From an uncultured Lachnospiraceae bacterium (lineage in GTDB: Bacteria > Bacillota > Clostridia > Lachnospirales > Lachnospiraceae): 64,000 nucleotides of DNA. Numbering within the stretch: the first letter of the stretch is position 1; every line of letters begins with the position of its first letter. This document shows positions 8,443 to 14,973 of this stretch, one piece after another. The notes under the pieces are model-generated. The model had not been told where the DNA came from, ran no database searches, and saw only the letters and a list, made by a program, of their open reading frames with translations. The stretch spans positions 1 through 64,000 of the forward strand of contig CABSCP010000025.1 in NCBI GenBank assembly GCA_902476265.1, given 5' to 3'. Both the position numbers and the translations under genes were made by a program.

Positions 8443-8644
8443 TTTAGCATATCCAATTGAAATTCAGTTGTGGTGTGGAGAAGATTACTTATTTAATATT
8501 TGGAGCCATAGATATATCTACAAATATAAAGAAGCTGAAATAGGTAAATTGCTCTATAAGGAATATGCTGCAAAGATAATTTGTAACGAACAGGACTTTA
8601 TAGAACGTCTGAAATATTGGGAAGGTGAGTTGAATGGGAGATAA
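8417..8644 (+). CDS. Small AT-rich ORF with EIQ segment; possible RelA/SpoT-like C-terminal remnant
   Basis: The frame begins as GTG 8417 (an in-frame TTG lies at 8399) and encodes about 75 residues. YPIEIQLWCGEDYLFNIWSH followed by RYIYKYKEAE looks like the end of a RelA/SpoT synthetase domain, where EIQ is followed by a histidine and YK. The core GYRS-type substrate motif is absent, so a working synthetase is unlikely. It overlaps the previous ORF by 26 bp and the next by 11 bp. AT richness and position inside the tail-duplication interval suggest foreign origin. Confidence 0.4.
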   Translation: MTIHYQRDNLAYPIEIQLWCGEDYLFNIWSHRYIYKYKEAEIGKLLYKEYAAKIICNEQDFIERLKYWEGELNGR

Positions 8645-8879
8645 AAAAATTTATATAGTGGCAAAAATTTTCGACAAGCAGGGATGCTTGGCATATCAGT
8701 GTAAGACTGTGAATGAGGCACGCTGTTTGCCAGGTACTTTGGAAGCATTGCGGGCAGATGGTGTGCAAATTGTTATACTTGATAGTCCAGAGATATATTC
8801 AGAATATGCGCCTTATTCTTATGTGGAGGACATGAAAAAATTTATAGATTTGGTAAGTCAGATGAATCGTGTTGCATAG
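8634..8879 (+). CDS. Small unknown protein
   Basis: An 81-residue ORF starts at ATG 8634 with GAAGGTGAG just upstream, overlapping the previous ORF. It has no signal peptide or membrane segment. The recognisable features are an N-terminal KKIYIVAKIFDKQGCLAYQC strand and a middle stretch VQIVILDSPEIYSEYAPYSY. I recall similar short clostridial proteins of unknown function (the DUF6718 kind), but I am not sure of that assignment. The coding frame looks intact and well preceded by a ribosome site, so it may be expressed. Confidence 0.5.
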   Translation: MGDKKIYIVAKIFDKQGCLAYQCKTVNEARCLPGTLEALRADGVQIVILDSPEIYSEYAPYSYVEDMKKFIDLVSQMNRVA

Positions 8880-8973
8880 GAGATGGAGAAGTAATATAGA
8901 GTTATCAGTAGTGCCAAGTAGCACACTCATAGCACACAAACTCCCCTCAAACCCTTGAAAATCCAGCCCTCAC

Positions 8974-9079
8974 CGTTTCCATTGAGGAAGCTGCTAAGGC
9001 TGGGAAATTCTAATAAAATCGTAGATGAATGAGATTGAAAAAGACTGCACTAACCTTTCATGGTTGGTGCGGTTTTTTT
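8974..9079 (+). repeat. Diverged duplicate of the GGGtGRT gene tail and terminator
   Basis: This segment reads VSIEEAAKAGKF-stop in frame and matches the last 13 codons of the GGGtGRT gene (8044-8082), including an uninterrupted 18-base identity over AAGGCTGGGAAATTCTAA. The similarity continues through the spacer (GAGATT) and terminator. Synonymous differences (for example GAGGAAGCTGCT against GAAGAAGCGGCG) show it is not a recent exact copy. It brackets the AT-rich small ORFs at 8230-8879. It may be a remnant of a second tandem gene or the far boundary of an inserted segment. Confidence 0.8.
9047..9079 (+). terminator. Second copy of the GGGtGRT-type terminator
   Basis: The stem GCACTAACC pairs with GGTTGGTGC (9047-9055 with 9062-9070), followed by GG and seven T residues at 9073-9079. 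It closes the accessory interval and runs straight into palindromic repeat copy 1. Confidence 0.75.
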
Positions 9080-9118
9080 AATACGATGGGATACTTCGTT
9101 TCCTATCGTATTAAAAAA
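9074..9118 (-). repeat. Palindromic repeat element, copy 1
   Basis: An 18-bp stem with one G-T wobble pairs 9074-9091 with 9101-9118 around a 9-base loop. Read on the minus strand it contains ACGATAGGAAACGAAGT, the core shared with copies 2 (13904-13972) and 3 (49959-50027). It sits exactly at the T run of the second terminator, as if inserted there. Confidence 0.75.
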
Positions 9119-9400
9119 CACGCTCCGCTGTAGAGGCGCACTTTTTGACAATAAACCAACCGCTATGGGGTGAAGCCTATGCCTCGAACCGCAACTATGG
9201 AGTGGGGGGAGTCAGTGGCAGGAACAGCAGTAACAGGAAAGTGTAGAAGAGGAACGCGAATTTGAGATACATGTTAAATAAAGAGATCTCCCACAAATAA
9301 AATAATAAATACAATGAAACTTGTATCCAATTTTCCGGCCTGTCACTATATCCCATATATTTTCAGAAAACTGTTTTTAGCAAATAGGCTGTTTTTGATA
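9119..9400. other. Non-coding accessory stretch
   Basis: No convincing gene is present. The segment carries GC-rich scraps, including GAAGAGGAACGCGAATTTG followed shortly by a stop, which could be the end of a degraded gene. It then turns AT-rich before the promoter at 9401. Confidence 0.4.
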
Positions 9401-9430
9401 TTGACGTTACATAAAATATAATGTTATAAT
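9401..9430 (+). promoter_or_regulatory. Promoter of the ArsR-like regulator/MFS pair
   Basis: TTGACG at 9401-9406 and a consensus TATAAT at 9425-9430 are separated by 18 bp, with AT-rich flanks. It lies about 50 bp before the regulator start. Confidence 0.7.
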
Positions 9431-9482
9431 AATTGTAATAAAAAAGAAGATAAAGTAACAGGTTGTAATGGAGGAGTTTTAT

Positions 9483-10055
9483 ATGATCAGGCAGATTACT
9501 TTGAAGACGCAGGAAGAGATGAATATTTATATGAATCCGCAGCGACAGCGGCTTTTGAAAACATTGGATATTTTAGCAATACCTGTAACGCCAAAGCAGT
9601 TATCAGCGTATCTTGGTATTTCATCCTCAGCGGTTACTTATCATTTGAAAAAATTAGAAATACTGGGAGTAGTAGAGATTGAGAGAACGGAACTGATTCA
9701 CGGTATTACGGCAAAGTATTATAAGCGCGTTCCTGTCATGGTAAATCTGGGAAGCGGTAAAGAAGATGATTTGGAGACAGAACGCATAATGCTTTCCGAT
9801 TATTATATGAATGAAACGTGGAAAGGGTTCAAAAATTATGTAAGGCAAATGGGTGAACAGAATGATGCAGGGGTAACGGGTGATGCGATGAATAGTATAC
9901 TCTATGTTACGGAAGCAGAAGCTAAACAGCTCAAAGCATTGATTATGGAGTTCTATGCTTCCCACATGGAGCCTGCTCAGGACACAGTGGCATGGGAAAC
10001 AGCAATTATTGCATTTCCCCATTTTATGGATCGGAGTAAAACGACAGAGGGTTGA
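9483..10055 (+). CDS. ArsR-like winged-helix transcriptional regulator
   Basis: This 190-residue protein has an N-terminal helix-turn-helix (TPKQLSAYLGISSSAVTYHLKKLE, residues about 38-62) of the ArsR/HTH_20 type, followed by a wing (GVVEIERTELIHGITAKYYKR). The C-terminal half is acidic and of unknown ligand specificity. ATG 9483 is preferred over 9468 because TGGAGGAG lies correctly before it. The stop overlaps the MFS transporter start, so the regulator probably controls the transporter. Composition is more AT-rich than the glycan operon, consistent with an accessory acquisition. Confidence 0.8.
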   Translation: MIRQITLKTQEEMNIYMNPQRQRLLKTLDILAIPVTPKQLSAYLGISSSAVTYHLKKLEILGVVEIERTELIHGITAKYYKRVPVMVNLGSGKEDDLETERIMLSDYYMNETWKGFKNYVRQMGEQNDAGVTGDAMNSILYVTEAEAKQLKALIMEFYASHMEPAQDTVAWETAIIAFPHFMDRSKTTEG

Positions 10056-11248
10056 TGATGAAGTTAAGCCATAGAATTCTTTTTTTCATAAATTCGTTTT
10101 CAGTGGGACTGATGGCACCGGTGCTTTCCCTGGTTCTCTTAGCACATGGAGCAACTTTAGGGACATTATCTCTTTGTGTTGGTACCTATGCTATTATGGT
10201 GGTGGTTTTGGAGGTGCCAAGCGGAGTTTTGGCGGATTTCTTTGGAAGAAAGCGTGTGTTTTTACTCTCTTGTCTTTTTTTAATCGTGAATTATTTTCTG
10301 ATTACTATCAGTAAAAATGTGATGGTTTTGGCAGCAGCCTGTGCATTTCAGGGAATGGGAAGAGCTTTAAGCTCCGGAACGATTGAAGCATTGGAAATAG
10401 AAACCTATATGAAAGAACAGGGAGAAGATAAACTGGCGGCTATCAACAGTGAATTAGCCATTTTGGATAGTATTGGTTTGGCATTGGGATCTCTTTGCGG
10501 CGGCTACTTGGGTTATTTGAATCCAACTTACAAATTGCTTTTAATGATCTGTATTATTGTACAAAGTTTTATTTTTGCTCTGGCTTTTTCTTTCATAAAG
10601 GAAGAAAGGCCGGAAGGGGAAAATACCTCATTTATATTACGCTTAAAAACGCATATGCAGACGATTTTGATTCGTTTAAGACATTCCAGAATTGTTATGA
10701 TTATTTTTATGATGTCCTTTCTGCTTGGTTACGGGCTGTGTGCCATTGAGGTTTATTGGCAGCCTACTTTAATGGAATACCTTCCCGGTCATTTCAATTG
10801 GATTTTGGGAGTTATTAATTGCCTTGGGTATTTAGGAAGCAGTATCGGAAACAAGCTGGCTGAGTTCATGTGGAGGTATTTTCAATGCAAAGGTAGCGGG
10901 AAGATGTTTCTGGTATGCTATTGGACTTCAAGAATTTTGCTTCCGTTTACAATCATTTCTTTAGGCTTGTGCAGAAATATGTGGATGTTTACCGCAACAT
11001 ATGCCTTAATTTATATGATTTTAGGAATCAGTAATTTGTTTGAAAATACAATATTTCATGCCTCCATTGAGAACGGACAGCGTGCGAGCATGATGTCAAT
11101 GTCTTCTCTGTTTTTGAGGGGAGGGGGCGTTGCATCATCTGTACTTAGCAGTATTATTCTTTTGAAGCTTTCATTGCTTTGGGTGTGGATTTTTATTCCG
11201 ATCAGTATGCTTGGGGGAATATTATTGTTAATGGCGCTGAATAAATAG
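10055..11248 (+). CDS. MFS transporter
   Basis: This membrane protein of about 397 residues has roughly twelve hydrophobic helices. The loop between helices 2 and 3 carries the MFS motif A variant ADFFGRKRVFLLSC. It most resembles drug or small-molecule exporters of the DHA1-like type, but the substrate is not readable. The start overlaps the regulator stop (TGATG at 10053-10057), with AGAGGG upstream; ATG 10058 is an equally possible start. Confidence 0.8.
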   Translation: MMKLSHRILFFINSFSVGLMAPVLSLVLLAHGATLGTLSLCVGTYAIMVVVLEVPSGVLADFFGRKRVFLLSCLFLIVNYFLITISKNVMVLAAACAFQGMGRALSSGTIEALEIETYMKEQGEDKLAAINSELAILDSIGLALGSLCGGYLGYLNPTYKLLLMICIIVQSFIFALAFSFIKEERPEGENTSFILRLKTHMQTILIRLRHSRIVMIIFMMSFLLGYGLCAIEVYWQPTLMEYLPGHFNWILGVINCLGYLGSSIGNKLAEFMWRYFQCKGSGKMFLVCYWTSRILLPFTIISLGLCRNMWMFTATYALIYMILGISNLFENTIFHASIENGQRASMMSMSSLFLRGGGVASSVLSSIILLKLSLLWVWIFIPISMLGGILLLMALNK

Positions 11249-11265
11249 AGAATGGCCCCAGATAT

Positions 11266-11295
11266 GCTTGATGTATTCAAGCTTTATATATTTTT
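11266..11295. terminator. Possible terminator between convergent genes
   Basis: The hairpin GCTTGA/TCAAGC (11266-11271 with 11277-11282) is followed by a T-rich stretch. It lies between the MFS gene and the oppositely oriented sulfatase gene. The stem is short. Confidence 0.4.
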
Positions 11296-11334
11296 CGCGT
11301 AAAAAGTCTGTTCTGTGTGAGGTCGTTTCTGCAT

Positions 11335-12807
11335 TCAGAGAAGAATATGGGAAAGACAGGGGGACTGTTTCCGGCCCGGAATCAGACGGACGCCGTCACT
11401 ATACCCTTCTTCACGTCCTGCAAGCTCTCTGATGAGCAGGCAGCGGAGTTCTTGAATCCGTTCCTGGCAGCCGGCATCCGAAATGGCGTCATGCAGCTCG
11501 CCAGGGTCGGTATCCAGACGAAAGTATTGTTCTTGTCCGGTATGGGTAAACCAGATATATTTGTCATGTTCCGTGACAATGAAATGGTTTCCGGCGCCAG
11601 AGGGACTTTCTTCACCGGTATGCTCTCCGTGAATGTAATCGTGCACCCGGTCTGTTTCACCCCGTAGGATGGGGAGCAGGCTTTTTCCGTCCAAAGATTC
11701 CGGAATCGGCAGCCCAGCGATGTCCAGGAGAGTGGGCATGATGTCGCGCAGCTCTGCCAGCGCCGGAATGGAACGGTTTTTTTGTATGTTCAGCAGGTTG
11801 CCGGGATCATAAAACAGAAGCGGTACGCCGCAGCTTCCCTCATAGGGGCGGAATTTTCGGAACAGGTTGTGATCGCCCAGCATTTCTCCATGATCTGATA
11901 CAAAAACAAAGACGGTGTTATGCAGTTCCCGATGTTCGAAAATCGACTGGAGGAGCCGGGCAATCTGATGATCAATATGAGTGATGCTGCCATAATAAGC
12001 GGCTTTTGCACGTTTTAGTGCCTGTGGCTGTACACAGCCTCTGTCAGTGTTATAAACCAATCCTTGTTCGTGCAAATCCTCTTTTTCGGTCCAGTCGCCC
12101 ATGAGAGGAGCGGGCAGGTCCGCATCCTTATACATGTCAAAATAGACCTGAGGCGGCGTATAGGGCGGATGGGGTGCCACAAAGGAGGTCATCAAAAAGA
12201 ATGGCTTTTGGGGGTCGCGTCTGCGTAAAAAATCAATGGATTCGCTCACTGTCCAGTTGGTGTGATGATATTTCTCTTCATAAATATAAGGTCTGCATAC
12301 CCAGGAATTGACCTCCATACCGTCGTCGATGATATCTGTGTCAATTCCTTTTTCTTTTTTCAACCAATACAGATAATCGTTACAGCCTTCAAAATTGTCA
12401 AATACGTTCTCTTTGTAAGAACGCCCATGATGCATGTAACCGTCATTTAACAGGACATTGTGGAATCCCAGAAGATTGCGGGCGGGGGAGACGTGCATTT
12501 TGCCGATACATTGGGTATGATAGCCGCTGGCGTTAAACTCGCCGGGCAGCGTGTGAGCGTAATTCCAGGTCACGCCGTCCCGGTAGCCGACCCTGCCGTG
12601 ATGCTCCTGTGAAAGGCCCGTCAGCAGTGCGGCCCGGGCGGGAATACAGGAAGGGACGGCGGAGTAGGCGTGAGTAAATGCACAGCCTTCATGTTTCATG
12701 GTATCCAGGGTGGGAGTTTCAATGGACGGGTTCCCGCAAGCGTGCACACAGTCCCGACGCATTTGATCAACACAGATTAAAACGATATTTGGTCTTTTTT
12801 TATTCAT
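11335..12807 (-). CDS. Sulfatase, cysteine type (formylglycine-dependent), cytoplasmic
   Basis: This 490-residue enzyme hydrolyses sulfate esters. The N-terminus PNIVLICVDQMRRD carries the metal-binding aspartate. The maturation motif C-I-P-A-R begins at Cys54, so it needs an anaerobic (radical SAM) or other formylglycine-generating enzyme, and none is seen here. VFVSDHGEMLGDH provides the second metal-site half. There is no signal peptide, so it should act on imported sugars. It follows a DeoR-type regulator gene 41 bp upstream on the same strand and is probably cotranscribed with it. The ribosome site is weak. The sulfated substrate is unknown. Confidence 0.88.
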   Translation of the reverse strand: MNKKRPNIVLICVDQMRRDCVHACGNPSIETPTLDTMKHEGCAFTHAYSAVPSCIPARAALLTGLSQEHHGRVGYRDGVTWNYAHTLPGEFNASGYHTQCIGKMHVSPARNLLGFHNVLLNDGYMHHGRSYKENVFDNFEGCNDYLYWLKKEKGIDTDIIDDGMEVNSWVCRPYIYEEKYHHTNWTVSESIDFLRRRDPQKPFFLMTSFVAPHPPYTPPQVYFDMYKDADLPAPLMGDWTEKEDLHEQGLVYNTDRGCVQPQALKRAKAAYYGSITHIDHQIARLLQSIFEHRELHNTVFVFVSDHGEMLGDHNLFRKFRPYEGSCGVPLLFYDPGNLLNIQKNRSIPALAELRDIMPTLLDIAGLPIPESLDGKSLLPILRGETDRVHDYIHGEHTGEESPSGAGNHFIVTEHDKYIWFTHTGQEQYFRLDTDPGELHDAISDAGCQERIQELRCLLIRELAGREEGYSDGVRLIPGRKQSPCLSHILL

Positions 12808-12848
12808 ATCAACTATTGCAGTCCGGCAGAGAAGCGCTGCAATTCTCC

Positions 12849-13586
12849 TTATTCACATAATATAAAGTTACTGTATCCTTCCAGTCCGGCAGGAATTTTA
12901 TCAATCAAAATCGGATATTCATCCAGATCGGCAACTTTGATCATGGTAATGGAACCGTATTTACTGTGATCCAAAAGAAAATAAGGGTGTGTGGAATTGC
13001 GCAGGGCGAGAAGCTTGATCACACGCTCATTGATGTCATGGTTGGTGATGCCGGAGGCGACGGAAAAGCCGCTGGCGCCCAGGAAGCATTTGTTAAAGAA
13101 CAGAGTCTGCAGGGTGCTTTCCGCAATGGGGCCGATGCAGGAATTCGTGGTTTTTTTAATGGAACCGCCGATCATCATGCAGGGAATATCCAGCGCGATC
13201 AGTTGATTGATATGGGACAGACCGTTGGTCACAACCGTTATATTTTTCTCCGCCAGAAAAGGGATCATGTGATAGGTGGTGCTGGAAGGATCCAGAAAAA
13301 TGACATCGCCGTCTTCCACAAAAGACGCAGCCTTTTTTGCAATTATTTCTTTTGTATCTTTATTGAGATTTAACTTGGTAGAAATGTTGAGCTCAACTGT
13401 TTTCTGGGCGCGCCGCACGCCGCCGCCGTGAAGCAGGTTGATCTTTTTATCCTGCTCCAGCTTCATCAGATCACGCCGCAGCGTGGAAACAGAAATATCC
13501 AGTGACTGCATGATCTCTTCGGTAGACATAATTTCATTGTCTGAAAGCATTTCCAGAATTTTTTCCTGACGAATTGCGGGAATCAT
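12849..13586 (-). CDS. DeoR-family transcriptional regulator (copy 1)
   Basis: This 245-residue repressor-type protein has an N-terminal DeoR helix-turn-helix (RQEKILEMLSDNEIMSTEEI, then ISVSTLRRDLMKLE) and a C-terminal sugar-phosphate-sensing domain with VEDGDVIFLDPSSTT and TVVTNGLSHIN. It lies 41 bp upstream of the sulfatase on the same strand. By eye it differs from the second DeoR gene at about 40 of 245 positions (about 83% identical), so the pair is a duplication. Likely effectors are phosphorylated sugars from the neighbouring catabolic operon (inference). Confidence 0.9.
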   Translation of the reverse strand: MIPAIRQEKILEMLSDNEIMSTEEIMQSLDISVSTLRRDLMKLEQDKKINLLHGGGVRRAQKTVELNISTKLNLNKDTKEIIAKKAASFVEDGDVIFLDPSSTTYHMIPFLAEKNITVVTNGLSHINQLIALDIPCMMIGGSIKKTTNSCIGPIAESTLQTLFFNKCFLGASGFSVASGITNHDINERVIKLLALRNSTHPYFLLDHSKYGSITMIKVADLDEYPILIDKIPAGLEGYSNFILCE

Positions 13587-13617
13587 AGGGGTACCTTACC
13601 TTTCCTGTTTTAACTGT

Positions 13618-13626
13618 ATTATAGCA
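13618..13626 (-). promoter_or_regulatory. Extended -10 promoter of DeoR copy 1
   Basis: On the minus strand, TATAAT (13618-13623) is preceded by TGC (13624-13626), an extended -10 element 32 bp before the start codon. The -35 region is poor. Confidence 0.5.
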
Positions 13627-13848
13627 CCAAAAAACAAAAAGATGAAGCGTATTTCATCAAAAAAATGAATGATTGTGAATAATAATGGTTTTTATGCTGA
13701 TAAAATTGACATATATATGATAATATTGTGAACATAAAAGGAATTTTGGTATATGATGCAGAGAGCCGGCCAACCGCGATTTCTATGATTGATAGGAAAA
13801 AGAAGGTATCTGCCGGTTTTTCGGAAGAAGAGGTCAGGAATAAAGAAA

Positions 13849-13972
13849 GAATCCTGCCGCGCAGGATTCTCCGCCTGCGGCGGGTCGCGTCAGTGACACT
13901 TTCCATTCCGCAGCAGTGCAATCTGTCGGAGACTTTCATACGATAGGAAACGAAGTTTCCTGTCGTATGAAA
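13849..13972 (+). repeat. Palindromic repeat element, copy 2, with accessory hairpin
   Basis: The conserved part, 13904-13972, aligns without gaps to copy 3 in the MATE gene (about 50 of 69 bases). Its main stem is 17 bp (13934-13950 with 13956-13972) with loop CGAAG. A separate perfect hairpin GAATCCTGC/GCAGGATTC lies at 13849-13869, followed by GC-rich sequence. The element fills much of the space between the two DeoR genes. Short reading frames through it are repeat artefacts. Confidence 0.75.
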
Positions 13973-14008
13973 AAACGCCAGTGTGCAAAAGTTCTTTTTG
14001 GCACACTG
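13970..14008 (-). terminator. Intrinsic terminator of DeoR copy 2
   Basis: CAGTGTGC (13979-13986) pairs with GCACACTG (14001-14008). On the minus strand this hairpin follows the DeoR stop codon and is followed by a T run (13970-13975). The T run is also the end of palindromic repeat copy 2. Confidence 0.7.
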
Positions 14009-14022
14009 ACGTTTTTGGATTT

Positions 14023-14760
14023 TCAGTCACACAGAATAAAATTCCTGTAATTTTCCAGCCCGGACGGGATTTGGTCGATCAGTATCGGATATTCGTCCAG
14101 ATCGGCAACTTTGATCATCGTAACAAGACCATATTTGGTATGGTCCAGCAGAAAATACGCCTGGGTGGAGTTACGCAATGCAAGAAGTTTGATGGCGCGT
14201 TCATTGATGTCGTGATTTGTTATGCCGGATGCGACGGAAAAACCGCTTGCTCCCAAAAAGCATTTATTGAAAAACAGTGTCTGCAATGTGCTTTCGGTAA
14301 TAGGGCCGATACAGGAATTGGTGGTCTTTTTAATGGAACCGCCGATCATCATGCAGGGAATATTCAGATTGATCAGCTGATTGATATGAGACAGTCCATT
14401 GGTGACAACGGTGACCTTCTTATTGACAAGCTCCGGAATCATGAGGAACGTGGTGCTGGAGGGATCCATAAAGATGACGTCTCCGTCCTCAACAAACAAA
14501 GCGGCCTTTTGGGCGATCTTTTCTTTCAGATTCCGGTTGAGGTCCATTTTGGTGGAAATATTGAGCTCTACAGATTTCTGTGCACGTCTGACGCCTCCAC
14601 CGTGGAGAAGATTGATTTTGTCCTCCCGGGCCAGTTTCACTAAATCACGCCTCAGAGTGGAAACAGAGATGTTCAGGGAATTCATGATATCTTCTTTGGA
14701 CATTATCTCATTGTTTGACAGCATCTCCAGGATTTTTTCTTGGCGAATTGCGGGAATCAT
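14023..14760 (-). CDS. DeoR-family transcriptional regulator (copy 2)
   Basis: This 245-residue paralogue of the preceding DeoR protein has the same N-terminal winged helix and the same effector-domain motifs (DPSSTT, GGSIKKTTNSCIGP). Start 14760 is chosen because AAAGGTGAGG lies 8-17 bases upstream; an in-frame ATG at 14781 has no such signal. It is transcribed divergently from the MBL-fold gene at 14974, so it probably controls that gene and perhaps the large operon beyond. The C-terminal effector region is nearly identical between the copies, while the DNA-binding part differs more. Confidence 0.9.
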   Translation of the reverse strand: MIPAIRQEKILEMLSNNEIMSKEDIMNSLNISVSTLRRDLVKLAREDKINLLHGGGVRRAQKSVELNISTKMDLNRNLKEKIAQKAALFVEDGDVIFMDPSSTTFLMIPELVNKKVTVVTNGLSHINQLINLNIPCMMIGGSIKKTTNSCIGPITESTLQTLFFNKCFLGASGFSVASGITNHDINERAIKLLALRNSTQAYFLLDHTKYGLVTMIKVADLDEYPILIDQIPSGLENYRNFILCD

Positions 14761-14792
14761 GTATCGTACCTCACCTTTCAAAATGTAGATAT

Positions 14793-14801
14793 ATTATAAC
14801 A
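14793..14801 (-). promoter_or_regulatory. Extended -10 promoter of DeoR copy 2
   Basis: On the minus strand TGTTATAAT (14793-14801) forms an extended -10 element about 33 bp before the start codon. It lies in the divergent control region shared with the MBL-fold gene. Confidence 0.55.
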
Positions 14802-14857
14802 TAAAATGATAAAAAATGAAATAGTTTTCAAATATATATGACGATAAATGAAAAATA

Positions 14858-14887
14858 TTGAAAAAGGATGGACCGGCATGATAAGAT
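14858..14887 (+). promoter_or_regulatory. Candidate promoter of the MBL-fold gene
   Basis: TTGAAA at 14858-14863 and TAAGAT at 14882-14887 are spaced by 18 bp. The -10 match is moderate. The short divergent spacing would allow joint control with DeoR copy 2. Confidence 0.4.
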
Positions 14888-14973
14888 AATGAATATATCT
14901 GAAAAGAATAGTAACGAAAAAGAACTGTTTTTGAATCAATCAGATGGAGATATAGCAGAAGGAGGAAAATATT

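Noticed and set aside
13728..13946. 72-codon plus-strand frame between the DeoR genes
   Set aside because: Most of it translates the palindromic repeat and its GC-rich flank; no ribosome site.
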